Shown here piece by piece: positions 19,018 through 27,971 of a stretch of 64,000 nucleotides of DNA. A program made the position numbers and the translations under genes. Under the pieces are notes generated by a model. It was not told the DNA's origin, searched no databases, and worked only from the letters and a program-made list of their open reading frames with translations. Source of the DNA: Longitalea luteola (GTDB lineage: Bacteria > Bacteroidota > Bacteroidia > Chitinophagales > Chitinophagaceae); assembly GCF_017356035.1 (NCBI RefSeq), contig NZ_JAFIQX010000014.1, positions 112,687-176,686 of the forward strand, given 5' to 3'. Position 1 is the first letter of the stretch. Each line of letters opens with the position of its first letter.

Positions 19018-21522
19018 ATGCTTAAAGGCCTGGTTGTTATATTACCGTTTCTGGCATATGCCGGGCTGCGGGCACAGCCAAAGAGCACCAGGGCCATAAA
19101 AGTTGCCCAGGCGCCCCGTATTGATGGATCATTGGATGATTCTGCCTGGCAGCATGCTCCTGCTGCCGTCCATTTCGTTACCCATACACCGGTGTATGGC
19201 AAAGCCGCCGCCGTAAGAACAGCCGTTCAGGTAGTATATGACAATACAGCCATTTATATAGGCGCCTATCTGTACGACGATCCTGCTGAAATACGGCGCC
19301 AGTACACCACCCGCGATAATGTGCAACGGACAAACGTGGATTATTTCTCGGTTTTCCTGGATACGTATAAAGACCGCCAGAATGCTTTTCAGTTCCTGGT
19401 AACGTCCCGTAACGTGCAAATGGATGCCCGGGTAAGCTCGAACTATACCGCCCATGAAGGCACTTATGGCGATGTAAGCTGGGATGCAGTATGGGAAAGT
19501 AAAGTAGGATTCAGGCCCGACGGCTGGATCGTTGAAATGCGCATTCCGCTTTTTTCCATTCGCTTCTCACGCAAATCAGCAACCGAGTGGGGCATACAGT
19601 TCATGCGCTTCAGCCGCCGTTTCAATGAAACCTCGTTCTGGAATCCTGTGAACCCGGCCGTTAGCGGCTTTGCCAACCAGTTTGGCGATATCACCGGCTT
19701 GAATGACCTGGTACCGCCCCTGCGGCTGAGCTTTTCGCCCTATATCAGCGGCGGTTACCGCCAAACCCCTTACGCAAATACTACCCAGCAATATGAAACG
19801 CTGAAGAGCGGCGGCATGGACGTTAAATATGGCATCAATGAAAGCTTTACCCTGGACGCCACGCTTATCCCTGATTTTGGCCAGGTGATCTCCGATAACG
19901 TGGTGAATAATTTAAGTCCGTTCGAGATCAGGTTCCGCGAGAACCGGCCCTTCTTTACTGAAGGCACTGAGCTGTTCAATAAAGCCGGTATTTTTTATTC
20001 GCGGCGTATTGGCAAAACACCTGACCGCTACGATTCTCTGCAGTATAAACTGGGCTCGGGTGAGCTGGATGGTTACCAGCTGTTGAAGAACCCTTCAGTC
20101 ACCCGCTTATATAATGCGATGAAGTTTTCGGGCAGAACCGCCAACAACCTGGGGATCGGAATTTTTAATGCAGTGACCGAAAATGTGCGGGCGCGGCTGC
20201 GCAACAGGGATAGCGGCAACGATTCTCTTGTAACCACAGAACCGCTTGCCAATTACAATATCATTGTACTGGACCAGGCTTTGAAGAACCGCTCCTACAT
20301 CACCTTTACCAACACCAACGTACTGCGTAACAGCCATGAGCGCGACGCCAATGTAACGGCCCTGGATGTTGCTTTGTATGATAAGAAGAACCGGTATGGA
20401 CTGGTCATAAAACCACGCTACAGCGTGGTATATGATGTGCCCGGCCGGTACGATGGCTTTGCCAATTACCTGCAGGCAGGTAAAGTAAGCGGCAATTTAC
20501 AATACACCTATACGAATGAATTGCGATCGGCCCAATATGACCCAAATGACCTGGGCTTTCAGTTATCGCCCAATGCCTTTAACAATACGGGCACCGTCAG
20601 CTATAATATTTATCAGGCTACCGGGTCGTTCCTCAACCAGCGGTATGAAATTTCTTTCAAACAGGATTACCTGTTCAAGCCTTTCCTGTATCAAAAAACT
20701 GCTTTACTGGCCTCTGCCAACTGGTTATTAAAGAATTTCTGGAGCATAATGGTCACTGCAGATATAGCGCCACGGTGGTTCAATGACTACTTTGAAATGC
20801 AAACGCCCCCGAGCCTGTTTACAACGCCGCGGCAGCCATTGAAGCGCTCCCCCTATTACAGCCTGTTCATAGACGGCAGTACCGACAATCGGAAACCACT
20901 AATAGTAAGCTGGCTGCTGGGTGGCGCCGAAGGTCCATTGCCCAATGATCCATTCTATGCCCTGCAGTGCGGTATCCATTACCGGTTCAGCGACCGGCTG
21001 ATGCTGGAATTGAACTACAGGCGGCAATACGATAATGGCCAGTTCGGTTATGCTTTTATCAGGGATGCGGTTACTACTGCGCCGGTGCTGGCCCGCCGCA
21101 AATTCACCGATGTAACCACGGTATTCAGTGGTGTTTATAATTTTGCCGCCCGCATGAACCTTACCTTCAGAGCGCGCCATTACTGGAACCGCTTACAAAA
21201 TACCAACCTGTACAATTTGCAAAACGATGGGTACTGGACGGCAAGAAGTGATCTGCGCCCCGTCGATTACAACGTAAATTATAATGCCTTTAACCTCGAT
21301 GTTTTCTATACCTGGGATTTTCGATTAGGCAGCCGGTTAATTATTGGCTGGAAGAACTGGCTGGGTAAAGATTATGAGTTCACTATAAGCCCCAATGTGT
21401 ATAAAGGCTATACACAAAACGCCGGGCAGTTGTTCAGCAATCCGCACGGCAATGAATTCACCATTCGCTTTATTTACTTTCTGAATTACCAGCAGTTGGT
21501 GAGCAGAACAAATAAACAATAG
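19018..21522 (+). CDS. DUF5916 outer-membrane/periplasmic protein with CBM9-like N-terminus
   Basis: An 834-residue exported protein. Signal peptide: LKGLVVILPFLAYAGLRAQ. Residues about 25-200 form a carbohydrate-binding family 9-like fold (APRIDGSLDDSAWQHA, then VVYDNTAIYIGAYLYDDP). The remainder is DUF5916, a beta-rich domain with the conserved segments NLSPFEIRFRENRPFFTEG and LFNKAGIFYSRRIG. The repeated aromatic/alternating strands to the C-terminus (FTIRFIYFLNY) suggest an outer-membrane barrel. Such proteins occur near peptide or glycan processing genes; the role is unknown. A TATTTTTG box at 18992-18999 lies 18 bases before the ATG and is a plausible -7 element. Confidence 0.85.
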   Translation: MLKGLVVILPFLAYAGLRAQPKSTRAIKVAQAPRIDGSLDDSAWQHAPAAVHFVTHTPVYGKAAAVRTAVQVVYDNTAIYIGAYLYDDPAEIRRQYTTRDNVQRTNVDYFSVFLDTYKDRQNAFQFLVTSRNVQMDARVSSNYTAHEGTYGDVSWDAVWESKVGFRPDGWIVEMRIPLFSIRFSRKSATEWGIQFMRFSRRFNETSFWNPVNPAVSGFANQFGDITGLNDLVPPLRLSFSPYISGGYRQTPYANTTQQYETLKSGGMDVKYGINESFTLDATLIPDFGQVISDNVVNNLSPFEIRFRENRPFFTEGTELFNKAGIFYSRRIGKTPDRYDSLQYKLGSGELDGYQLLKNPSVTRLYNAMKFSGRTANNLGIGIFNAVTENVRARLRNRDSGNDSLVTTEPLANYNIIVLDQALKNRSYITFTNTNVLRNSHERDANVTALDVALYDKKNRYGLVIKPRYSVVYDVPGRYDGFANYLQAGKVSGNLQYTYTNELRSAQYDPNDLGFQLSPNAFNNTGTVSYNIYQATGSFLNQRYEISFKQDYLFKPFLYQKTALLASANWLLKNFWSIMVTADIAPRWFNDYFEMQTPPSLFTTPRQPLKRSPYYSLFIDGSTDNRKPLIVSWLLGGAEGPLPNDPFYALQCGIHYRFSDRLMLELNYRRQYDNGQFGYAFIRDAVTTAPVLARRKFTDVTTVFSGVYNFAARMNLTFRARHYWNRLQNTNLYNLQNDGYWTARSDLRPVDYNVNYNAFNLDVFYTWDFRLGSRLIIGWKNWLGKDYEFTISPNVYKGYTQNAGQLFSNPHGNEFTIRFIYFLNYQQLVSRTNKQ

Positions 21523-21610
21523 ACAATATAAAAATTGCGGGAGGCATGAGGTACGGAATCTTTGCCAATTGCTAATAGTCAATTACCAATTGGCTTTCCC
21601 TTTTAGGGGG

Positions 21611-22534
21611 TCAGGGGGTATAGATATCTTTCGCCACCCTGAAGGTATTGCAATGCGCTTCTACAATGGTTTTAATATCGGGAGAATAACCACCACCCAT
21701 AGCCACCACACAGGGGATACGCCGTTGTTTCAGCGTCGTGAACACCAGCTCATCGCGTTGCCTGCATCCCTCCATACTTATTTTCAACTTGCCAAACTTG
21801 TCGGTTGCCAGGATATCCACGCCGGACAAATAAAAAGCGAAATCGGGCTGCAATTGATCGAGCAGCGTAAGCAGGTTTGTTCGTAGTAAACTTAAATACA
21901 GGCCGTCTTCAGTGCCATCGTTCAGGGCAATATCAAGATCGCTCTTTTCTTTGTGGAAAGGATAGTTATGCGCGCCATGCATGCTGAATGTGAATACACG
22001 GCGTTCATGTTCAAATAATCTGGCAGTGCCATTTCCCTGGTGCACATCCAGATCAATGATCAGGATCTTATCCGCCAGTGCTTTCTTCAGCAGGTAATTG
22101 GCAGCCACGGCAAAATCATTTAACAGGCAAAACCCTTCTCCCCTGTCGGCAAATGCATGATGGGTGCCGCCTGCCACATTTAATGCCACTCCATGTTCAA
22201 AAGCGTAATGACAGCAATCGATTGTACCCTGGGTGATCACAAATTCCCGGCGGGTAAGCTGGGGCGATTGCGGAAAGCCGATATGCCGTTGTTCACGGGC
22301 CGATAATGTTTGCTGGTGCAGCTTCTGCACATAAACAGGATCATGCGTCCACATAACCACTTCATCGGGACAAGGTGTTGGCGCAAACAGGTTGTGCTCA
22401 GCAATGGTTCCTTCATATAACAATTGCTCAGGGATCAATTCATATTTCAGCATGGGAAACCGGTGGCCTTCCGGCAGCGGGTGGGCATAAACAGGATCAA
22501 ACGCAATTTTCAATACAGGCGGTGTAGCACTCAT
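21611..22534 (-). CDS. Histone deacetylase-family (AcuC/HDAC-like) zinc hydrolase
   Basis: A 307-residue arginase/deacetylase-fold protein of the HDAC superfamily, which removes acyl groups from lysine or polyamine amines. The Zn-site motifs are present: GGTHHAF with the tandem His125-His126, DLDVHQGNGT with Asp163 and His165, and Asp240 in YLSGVD. The catalytic Tyr is in AMGGGYSPD near the C-terminus. Acetylpolyamine or acyl-lysine is the likely substrate class. Its start overlaps the end of pdeM by 4 bases (ATGA type), so the two are translationally coupled. This pairing is unusual and worth noting. Confidence 0.9.
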   Translation of the reverse strand: MSATPPVLKIAFDPVYAHPLPEGHRFPMLKYELIPEQLLYEGTIAEHNLFAPTPCPDEVVMWTHDPVYVQKLHQQTLSAREQRHIGFPQSPQLTRREFVITQGTIDCCHYAFEHGVALNVAGGTHHAFADRGEGFCLLNDFAVAANYLLKKALADKILIIDLDVHQGNGTARLFEHERRVFTFSMHGAHNYPFHKEKSDLDIALNDGTEDGLYLSLLRTNLLTLLDQLQPDFAFYLSGVDILATDKFGKLKISMEGCRQRDELVFTTLKQRRIPCVVAMGGGYSPDIKTIVEAHCNTFRVAKDIYTP

Positions 22535-23187
22535 TGCAGCTGTACGATATGGTCATTTACAATAGCAAATACATTCTCTTCCGATTCGGGCCGTACCAGG
22601 GCTATGCCTGTAAACCGGCTGAAGGCGGGCAATACACAAAATTGCCGCGCAAAATAAAAACACGGAAAACTAAGCGATTGTTTGGCGGCTCCTTTAATGC
22701 GGATCCCCGGATGAATATGGCCAGAGAAAAAGTACGCCTCTGTATCCGGAGCAGCGGCATCCATATCGTGGCGAAACCGGAAACCTCCTATTTGCAATTC
22801 ATTATCGGCCACATGAATATTGCATTGCCGGTACCAGTTATCGTGCAGGATATCATGATTCCCTTTTATTAAATGAACGGGAAGATCAGGAAAATCGTGC
22901 CGCCACCGCTGGAAAAGCTCCAGCTCCTTGTTCTGGTGGCTGTGAAACAGGTCGCCCACTACGATCAATTGCCGCGGTTGAAAATATTGTAACAGGTGCA
23001 CCAGCCGTTGCAGATCCTCTTTATACACGGCCTGCGGAACGGCAATACCCGATTTGCGAAAATGTCCGGTCTTCCCAAAATGCAGATCCGACACGATCAA
23101 GGCTTTCTCTTCTTCCCAAAAAACACATCGGTGAGCCGACAACCAAAGTTGCTGCTTTAATAATTTATATGAAACCGGCGCCTGCAT
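22531..23187 (-). CDS. pdeM: Ligase-associated DNA damage response endonuclease PdeM
   Basis: A 218-residue calcineurin-type metallophosphoesterase. The five metal motifs are complete: SDLHFGK (Asp34, His36), GDLFHS (78-83), GNHD (109-112), a distal His at 140 (RFRHD), and GHIHP (156-160). PdeM proteins are classed as endonucleases of a DNA-damage response group that usually sits beside an ATP-dependent DNA ligase, an exonuclease and a DEXH helicase. Those partners are not seen here; the only neighbour in the transcript is the HDAC-like gene. Confidence 0.9.
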   Translation of the reverse strand: MQAPVSYKLLKQQLWLSAHRCVFWEEEKALIVSDLHFGKTGHFRKSGIAVPQAVYKEDLQRLVHLLQYFQPRQLIVVGDLFHSHQNKELELFQRWRHDFPDLPVHLIKGNHDILHDNWYRQCNIHVADNELQIGGFRFRHDMDAAAPDTEAYFFSGHIHPGIRIKGAAKQSLSFPCFYFARQFCVLPAFSRFTGIALVRPESEENVFAIVNDHIVQLQ

Positions 23188-23253
23188 AACTCATTCAAAA
23201 ATTAATAATTCAAAACCCGGTGCAAGGTATTTCAAAATACAGCAAGTACACTT

Positions 23254-23361
23254 ATGAAAACCGATAAAAAACCGCAAACAAGGGAATTGAAATTCGCCAT
23301 TGAACCGGTTAAGGCATCGGGTTATTATTATTTGCATCCTCAAGGGCATTTGATGTCTTGA
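23254..23361 (+). CDS. Possible 35-residue peptide
   Basis: A short frame from ATG 23254 (MKTDKKPQTRELKFAIEP) to TGA 23361 in the gap between pdeM and the response regulator. It has a plausible basic-then-aromatic composition (SGYYYLHPQG) but no recognised family. It could be a remnant. No other gene is supported in 23188-23504. Confidence 0.25.
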   Translation: MKTDKKPQTRELKFAIEPVKASGYYYLHPQGHLMS

Positions 23362-23504
23362 GCGATCACTTATTCAATCGTCTGGATGTAAAAAGCAGGG
23401 TGGGTTTGGTCATGTGCCATCCGGCACGGTTTGCTAAGCTTTTGAGAAAGCGGGATAAGGTGTGAGGAAGATCCGGGCTTGGGGGTTGAAGTTTAGGGAA
23501 GCTT

Positions 23505-24164
23505 TTAGTCGATCAGTTTATTGCGCATGCCGTACATGATCAGTCCGGCAATGGTTTTGGCCCCTACTTTTGATTTCATATTCTGGCGAATGGTTTCGAT
23601 CGTACGCGGGCTCAGGAATACTTCTTTAGAAATTTCCTCGGTAGTTTTATCGGCCGCGAGCAGCTTCAGGATGCGTATTTCTTTTTCAGAAAACTTTACG
23701 GGGTTGGGGTAAAACTGCCGTACCTGTTTTTTCGTTTGCAACTTCGACAATACGGCTTTATTAACCAGATCATTAAAGTAAAAGTCATCATTCATGCAGG
23801 TAAGTATAGCCTGATAGATCTCCTCAGGATCGGAGGTTTTAGTGAGGTAAGCGTTGGCGCCCATTTCCATCATCTTGGTGATCATTTCCTGTTCGTCGTA
23901 CATGGTAAGTACTACGATCTTTACATCACTGTATTCTTTTCGCAAAATACCAATAGCATTCACCCCATCCACTTCGGGCATACGAATATCCATCAGTAAA
24001 ACATCCGGTTTTTTGATCTGCATTTTATGCATCAGATCTTTACCGTCTTCGGCTTCCCAAAGGATCTTTAAATACTCTTTTCCTTTCAGAGCCATCTTAA
24101 TGCCGTCGCGAAATATCTTATGATCGTCGGCAAGTGCTACTTTAATAACCAGTTCAGTGCTCAT
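23505..24164 (-). CDS. NarL/LuxR-type response regulator A
   Basis: A 219-residue two-component response regulator. Receiver domain 1-125: ADDHKIFRDG for Mg binding, phospho-acceptor Asp59 in LMDIRMPEVDG, Thr/Lys switch in VLTMYDE and LTKTSDP. C-terminal LuxR-type helix-turn-helix: SEKEIRILKLLAADKTTEEISKE, then SPRTIETIRQNMKSK. It lies at the left end of the signalling island and reads away from it. It is clearly paralogous to the regulator at 27192 (same ADDHKIF start, same KTIAG/KNTAG ending). The partner is probably the kinase at 26203 or one outside the window. Confidence 0.92.
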   Translation of the reverse strand: MSTELVIKVALADDHKIFRDGIKMALKGKEYLKILWEAEDGKDLMHKMQIKKPDVLLMDIRMPEVDGVNAIGILRKEYSDVKIVVLTMYDEQEMITKMMEMGANAYLTKTSDPEEIYQAILTCMNDDFYFNDLVNKAVLSKLQTKKQVRQFYPNPVKFSEKEIRILKLLAADKTTEEISKEVFLSPRTIETIRQNMKSKVGAKTIAGLIMYGMRNKLID

Positions 24165-24421
24165 AATGGGTAAGGTTGGCTTATTAATGGGTTATAAGTT
24201 GTTCCGTTTCAGGTACCATATGCCCTACCGTTTACCCCTTTCATCAAATTTTGATCGTGTCAGGGGCCCTAACCTTCAGGCAATATCGTATAAAAAAACG
24301 ATTATACTCACTTTGTAAACGTTACTTTACCAGGATCAATCGAAATAGTACCAGTTATCACACGACGCTTTTACGTATTTACTGGTAATTCCCGAACGAT
24401 TAAAAAAGAGCAATTCCGCTA

Positions 24422-24452
24422 TTGCGAACAGGCAGGTGGCCTGCTATTTTTG
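24422..24452 (+). promoter_or_regulatory. Promoter-like TTG-N20-TATTTTTG overlapping a hairpin
   Basis: TTG (24422-24424), a 20-base spacer and TATTTTTG (24445-24452) match the Bacteroidota promoter consensus. The perfect 5-bp hairpin GCAGG-TGG-CCTGC (24432-24444) lies just upstream of the -7 box and the T-rich run follows it, so the same bases could instead be an intrinsic terminator. The 24165-25074 gap (about 900 bases) holds no supported gene. Either reading implies an unannotated transcript here. Confidence 0.45.
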
Positions 24453-25074
24453 TTCCAGAAGTTGATTGGTAAGGATGGCAACCTTAAAACATCCAATATT
24501 CTGATTACCGTCCTAAAAAATAATTTCCAACGATCTTATGAATGCCACCTGTCAAATCCAATATCAGTCAACTTCTTCTTTTGTTTTTAACATCACTTCA
24601 TTCAGTCAGTTACCTCATCCTGCAGCACACGATCAAAACCCTTCGAAAACATAGTTCTGTTAATACCTGTTTACTCAGTTTGTATTTGCAATCGGTCAGC
24701 CGGTAAATAAGAAAAGGAAAAAAATTTATGCAAGAGCTGTTACAGAACTGCGCCCCGTTTTTAAGATCCACCACTACTTAAGTAAGAATACTAGACACGG
24801 TAAGCATTTTCACTTATCCACATTTGTGAACAACTACCTCCATCGAGGCGGCTCCACGAACTTTCACTATAGTAAATATACGGTAAAATGCTAGAAAAAC
24901 TCCTGAATTTCCCCACGTAATATTTCTTAGTAAATCTCCCCGAAACGCAGGCCAGCAGCGCATTTGGAGCAAAAGTACTGCATTTAGTGGTGCTCGCAAC
25001 CCGTTGTATATCTTTTTTTTTGGAGGTTTCTTACTAACCGGAACCACTTTTACAACCTCTAAAAACTTACTACT

Positions 25075-25467
25075 ATGATGCAGACTGAACTCCTCACTAA
25101 AAACCGTAACATTGCGACAATTGGTGAAGAAATTACCCCTGAACAAGGCGCTGAATTTGTAAACAACTACCGTAAGGCCCATCCGAATGATGTTAAGGCT
25201 TATATCATCGGTAAAGACATTCTCACCCAGATCCTGGCTCAACCCGGTTGTGCAGGCATCCACTTCTACAATGCCGTTAACGAATTTGGCCAAAAAACCC
25301 TGGTGTATGTTGGCCTCGATCAGGATGGCAAAGAAATGGTTAACTACACAGTAGTAACCGCCAACGCAGAAATTAAAAAAGAAAAAGGTATTGTAGCCGA
25401 CAGAAGCATCCCAACCCCCGGTGGTGGCGATATTTTCGGCGATGACGGCTGGTTTTATATTGATTAA
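25075..25467 (+). CDS. Hypothetical protein, 130 aa, start of signalling island
   Basis: No named family is recognised. It is a soluble acidic protein without a signal peptide or membrane segment. The pattern VNNYRKAHPNDVKAYIIGKD then ILAQPGCAGIHFYNAV and KTLVYVGLDQDGKEMV suggests a compact alpha/beta fold with one conserved Cys. The tail is TPGGGDIFGDDGWFYID. It is probably restricted to Bacteroidota (inference). It precedes the membrane protein, kinase and regulator on the same strand with a promoter in its end (25460-25490), so it may be a ligand-binding or adaptor member of the signalling module. The long antisense frame over 24814-25590 is judged a shadow. Confidence 0.75.
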   Translation: MMQTELLTKNRNIATIGEEITPEQGAEFVNNYRKAHPNDVKAYIIGKDILTQILAQPGCAGIHFYNAVNEFGQKTLVYVGLDQDGKEMVNYTVVTANAEIKKEKGIVADRSIPTPGGGDIFGDDGWFYID

Positions 25468-25490
25468 GTAAACCCGAATCTCTATATTTG
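25460..25490 (+). promoter_or_regulatory. Promoter TTG-N20-TATATTTG before the membrane protein
   Basis: TTG (25460-25462), a 20-base spacer and TATATTTG (25483-25490) fit the Bacteroidota consensus. The -33 part overlaps the end of the 25075 gene. Transcription would begin near 25496. Confidence 0.6.
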
Positions 25491-25654
25491 AGGTAAATGC
25501 CCCTGCTATAGAGAGTTTACTCTTAAATACCAGTATATATTCTTCTTTATTACCCGTAATTCTCTTTCTTGTCTTTTTAAGGCACACCAAAAGAAAGGAA
25601 TTATGGGTAATCTTTATTTACTGCTTTTACTCATTTCTGAATGATATAATATTA

Positions 25655-26182
25655 TTGAGCCTGTCGCTGAAACTCTTCCTCAGCACCTACACGCTGGTAG
25701 AGTTCTTCCTGTTTAGTTACTTTATCTGGCTCATCATAGAGAGTAAACAATTTAAAAAGATCATTGCCATAGTTTCCCTCTTGTTTATTATATTTATCTG
25801 CTATTACTTTTTTACCACAAAATGGAATGCTTTCGATTCAGTACCAGTAGCCTGTGAATCAATCCTGATTTTTACATTTTCGTTGTACTACTTATTTGAG
25901 CAAATAAACAAACCCCGGGTGCTATTCATATACAATACTTCCATGTTCTGGATAATCCTTGGATTCCTGGTGTATTTAGCCGGGTCTTTTTTTATATATA
26001 CCTTTGCCGACGAAATAGACAGGCAGGATCTGGATAAATTTTGGTTTATAACTTTCATCTTTAATGCCATAAAAAATATTTTCTTTAGCATCGCTTTTTC
26101 GCGGAGAGAAGCAAAGGACAAAAGCAGTTCCGGCCTGTCCTCATATGATAATTTTTTTAAAAACCCCTATAACCCATTATAA
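25655..26182 (+). CDS. Multi-pass membrane protein of signalling island (start uncertain)
   Basis: From TTG 25655 this gives 175 residues with five hydrophobic segments (YTLVEFFLFSYFIWLI, AIVSLLFIIFICYYFF, SILIFTFSLYYLF, MFWIILGFLVYLAGS, FIFNAIKNIFFSIAF). The open frame continues upstream to 25472 without any ATG, GTG or TTG. It encodes a convincing N-terminal membrane helix (YSSLLPVILFLVFLRH) followed by KELWVIFIYCFYSFLND. This extra part aligns with the start of the paralogue at 27972 (VLPLVVMLLSLLPVCILFVRK), so the real protein very probably begins near 25508-25559 with a rare start (ATA or ATT) or has lost its start. It is probably a sensor or accessory partner of the kinase 20 bases downstream. 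Confidence 0.75.
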   Translation: MSLSLKLFLSTYTLVEFFLFSYFIWLIIESKQFKKIIAIVSLLFIIFICYYFFTTKWNAFDSVPVACESILIFTFSLYYLFEQINKPRVLFIYNTSMFWIILGFLVYLAGSFFIYTFADEIDRQDLDKFWFITFIFNAIKNIFFSIAFSRREAKDKSSSGLSSYDNFFKNPYNPL

Positions 26183-26202
26183 GCTCAGCGTCTGAAATAC
26201 TA

Positions 26203-27048
26203 ATGATCCTGCTGCAGGCCAGTCACGGCACCAGTCAATTTCCCATGGTACTTTACTTTGGCACCATCGGTATGCTGGTACTTACCATTGGCCTTATCGT
26301 TTTCATTATCTTTCATCAACGCAAGGTCATCCGCTACCAGATGCAGCTGCAGCACCTGGAACAGGAACAACAGAAGATGTTGCTGAACGCTTCTATCAGG
26401 TTACAGGAAGAAGAAAGGCAGCGCATTGCCGCCGACCTGCACGACGATGCCGGCCCCTTACTGGCCACCGCCCGTTTATACCTGAACGAGAACCTGGTAA
26501 ACCTCGACAAGACCACCCAGCTGCAAAGCATCTACAATGCCAAACAGATCATCGACGATACCATTCAACTGATACGCAATATTTCGCATAGCCTGATGCC
26601 CCCCACCCTTAAGAATTTCGGGTTGGAATCGGCCGTGAACGATCTTTTCCAAAAGATCAGCGGCTCGGGCAGCATGAACGCCAGCTGCCGCTTCCACGAT
26701 TACCGTGAACGCCTGCACGCAGACCAGGAACTGATCATCTTCAGGGTTATACAGGAACTGGTAAACAACATTCTGAAACATAGTAATGCCAGTTTTATTC
26801 ACCTTACGCAGAACCTGAGTGGTAATAAATTGTATATTCGCCTCCATCATGACGGCCGCGGAATTACCCAGGCCGATTTTGATAAACTGAATAAAAGCAA
26901 TGTTGGGCTGGGGTTGAAGAATATCCAGAGCAGACTAAAGCTGCTGCATGGACGCATTTATTTCGAAAAAGATATTTCGCAAACGTATTACAAGGTTACT
27001 ATCGAAATTCCCCGGCTGGAGGAAGAACCGATAGCGCCACATAAATAG
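26203..27048 (+). CDS. NarX/DegS-type sensor histidine kinase
   Basis: A 281-residue membrane kinase with one N-terminal transmembrane helix (about 16-37), a coiled-coil linker (QLQHLEQEQQKMLLNASIRL) and a HisKA_3 phospho-acceptor His80 in AADLHDDAGPLL. The C-terminal HATPase_c has its N-box ELVNNILKHSNAS, DGRGI and GLGLKNIQSR. It lacks an extracellular sensor domain, so it probably takes its signal from the adjacent multi-pass membrane protein (inference). Its likely partners are the response regulators at 27192 and 23505, both of the matching NarL class. Confidence 0.92.
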   Translation: MILLQASHGTSQFPMVLYFGTIGMLVLTIGLIVFIIFHQRKVIRYQMQLQHLEQEQQKMLLNASIRLQEEERQRIAADLHDDAGPLLATARLYLNENLVNLDKTTQLQSIYNAKQIIDDTIQLIRNISHSLMPPTLKNFGLESAVNDLFQKISGSGSMNASCRFHDYRERLHADQELIIFRVIQELVNNILKHSNASFIHLTQNLSGNKLYIRLHHDGRGITQADFDKLNKSNVGLGLKNIQSRLKLLHGRIYFEKDISQTYYKVTIEIPRLEEEPIAPHK

Positions 27049-27191
27049 CATAATGTTCATATATTGATAAGGGCTACTAACATTAATGTGGAGCGGAATA
27101 AGTGTTTATACTAACGTAAGAATGCCATACCCCCTGAATGCCTAAACACTGAAGATTTTTAGTAATTTAGTTTTGCCAATATCATAAACAG

Positions 27192-27848
27192 ATGGGACCT
27201 ATAAAAGTGGCTATTGCTGATGACCACAAGATATTCCGAAAAGGAGTTATATTGTCGTTAAGGCCTTATACAAACATTAAATTCGTACTCGAAGCAGAAA
27301 ACGGTCAGGAACTGTTGGACAATTTACCAACTGCCCCTGAACAACCCGATGTTATTCTAATGGATTTACGTATGCCCCTGAAAGATGGCATCGAAACCAC
27401 TAAGGTCATCGCCCGCCAATATCCTAATATTCATGTAATAGCCCTCACGATGTATGAAGATGAACGGTTTGTGAGCCATATGATGGAAATTGGCGCTAAC
27501 GGCTATCTGCTCAAAAGCGCCGACCCTTCAGAGATCAAGAAGGCCATTATGGAAGTGATGAGCAAAGGCTACTACCTGAATAACTTTGTGAACAGGATCC
27601 TTTTAAAGAAATCACACGCCCGCGTAAAAGTAGTACCAAGTTTAAACAGCGAAATTACACTGAGCGATCGCGAGCGCGATGTGATCAAATACATCTGCAT
27701 GGAGTTTACCGCCCATGAAATTGCACAAAAATTAGAGGTTAGTCCGCGAACTGTTGAAGCCATCAAAGACAGATTAATGGAACGCTTTGGTGCCAAGAAC
27801 ACGGCAGGCCTTGTTTTTTTTGCAGTTAAGAATAACCTGATTGATTAA
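27192..27848 (+). CDS. NarL/LuxR-type response regulator B
   Basis: A 218-residue response regulator. Receiver: ADDHKIFRKG, phospho-acceptor Asp58 in LMDLRMPLKDG, switch ALTMYEDE, LLKSADP. LuxR-type helix-turn-helix: SDRERDVIKYICMEFTAHEIAQK, then SPRTVEAIKDRLMER. It is a paralogue of regulator A. A TAGTTTTG box at 27168-27175 sits 16 bases before the ATG and may be its own -7 element. It lies 143 bases after the kinase, so it could be its cognate partner even if separately transcribed. Confidence 0.92.
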   Translation: MGPIKVAIADDHKIFRKGVILSLRPYTNIKFVLEAENGQELLDNLPTAPEQPDVILMDLRMPLKDGIETTKVIARQYPNIHVIALTMYEDERFVSHMMEIGANGYLLKSADPSEIKKAIMEVMSKGYYLNNFVNRILLKKSHARVKVVPSLNSEITLSDRERDVIKYICMEFTAHEIAQKLEVSPRTVEAIKDRLMERFGAKNTAGLVFFAVKNNLID

Positions 27849-27971
27849 ACTCCCGGCACCTCTTTGACAAACAACTCAAAACCGCCGGCATTATGTTGAT
27901 ACCCTTTTTTACAGCGTTTAAAAAACACAAGCCCCCTATGAAGAACCGGTTTGGCCCTGAACTCTTTCACC

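Noticed and set aside
24814..25590. 258-codon frame on the minus strand opposite the 25075 gene
   Set aside because: Its codons are the antisense of a better supported gene, with implausible composition (phenylalanine runs, odd starts).
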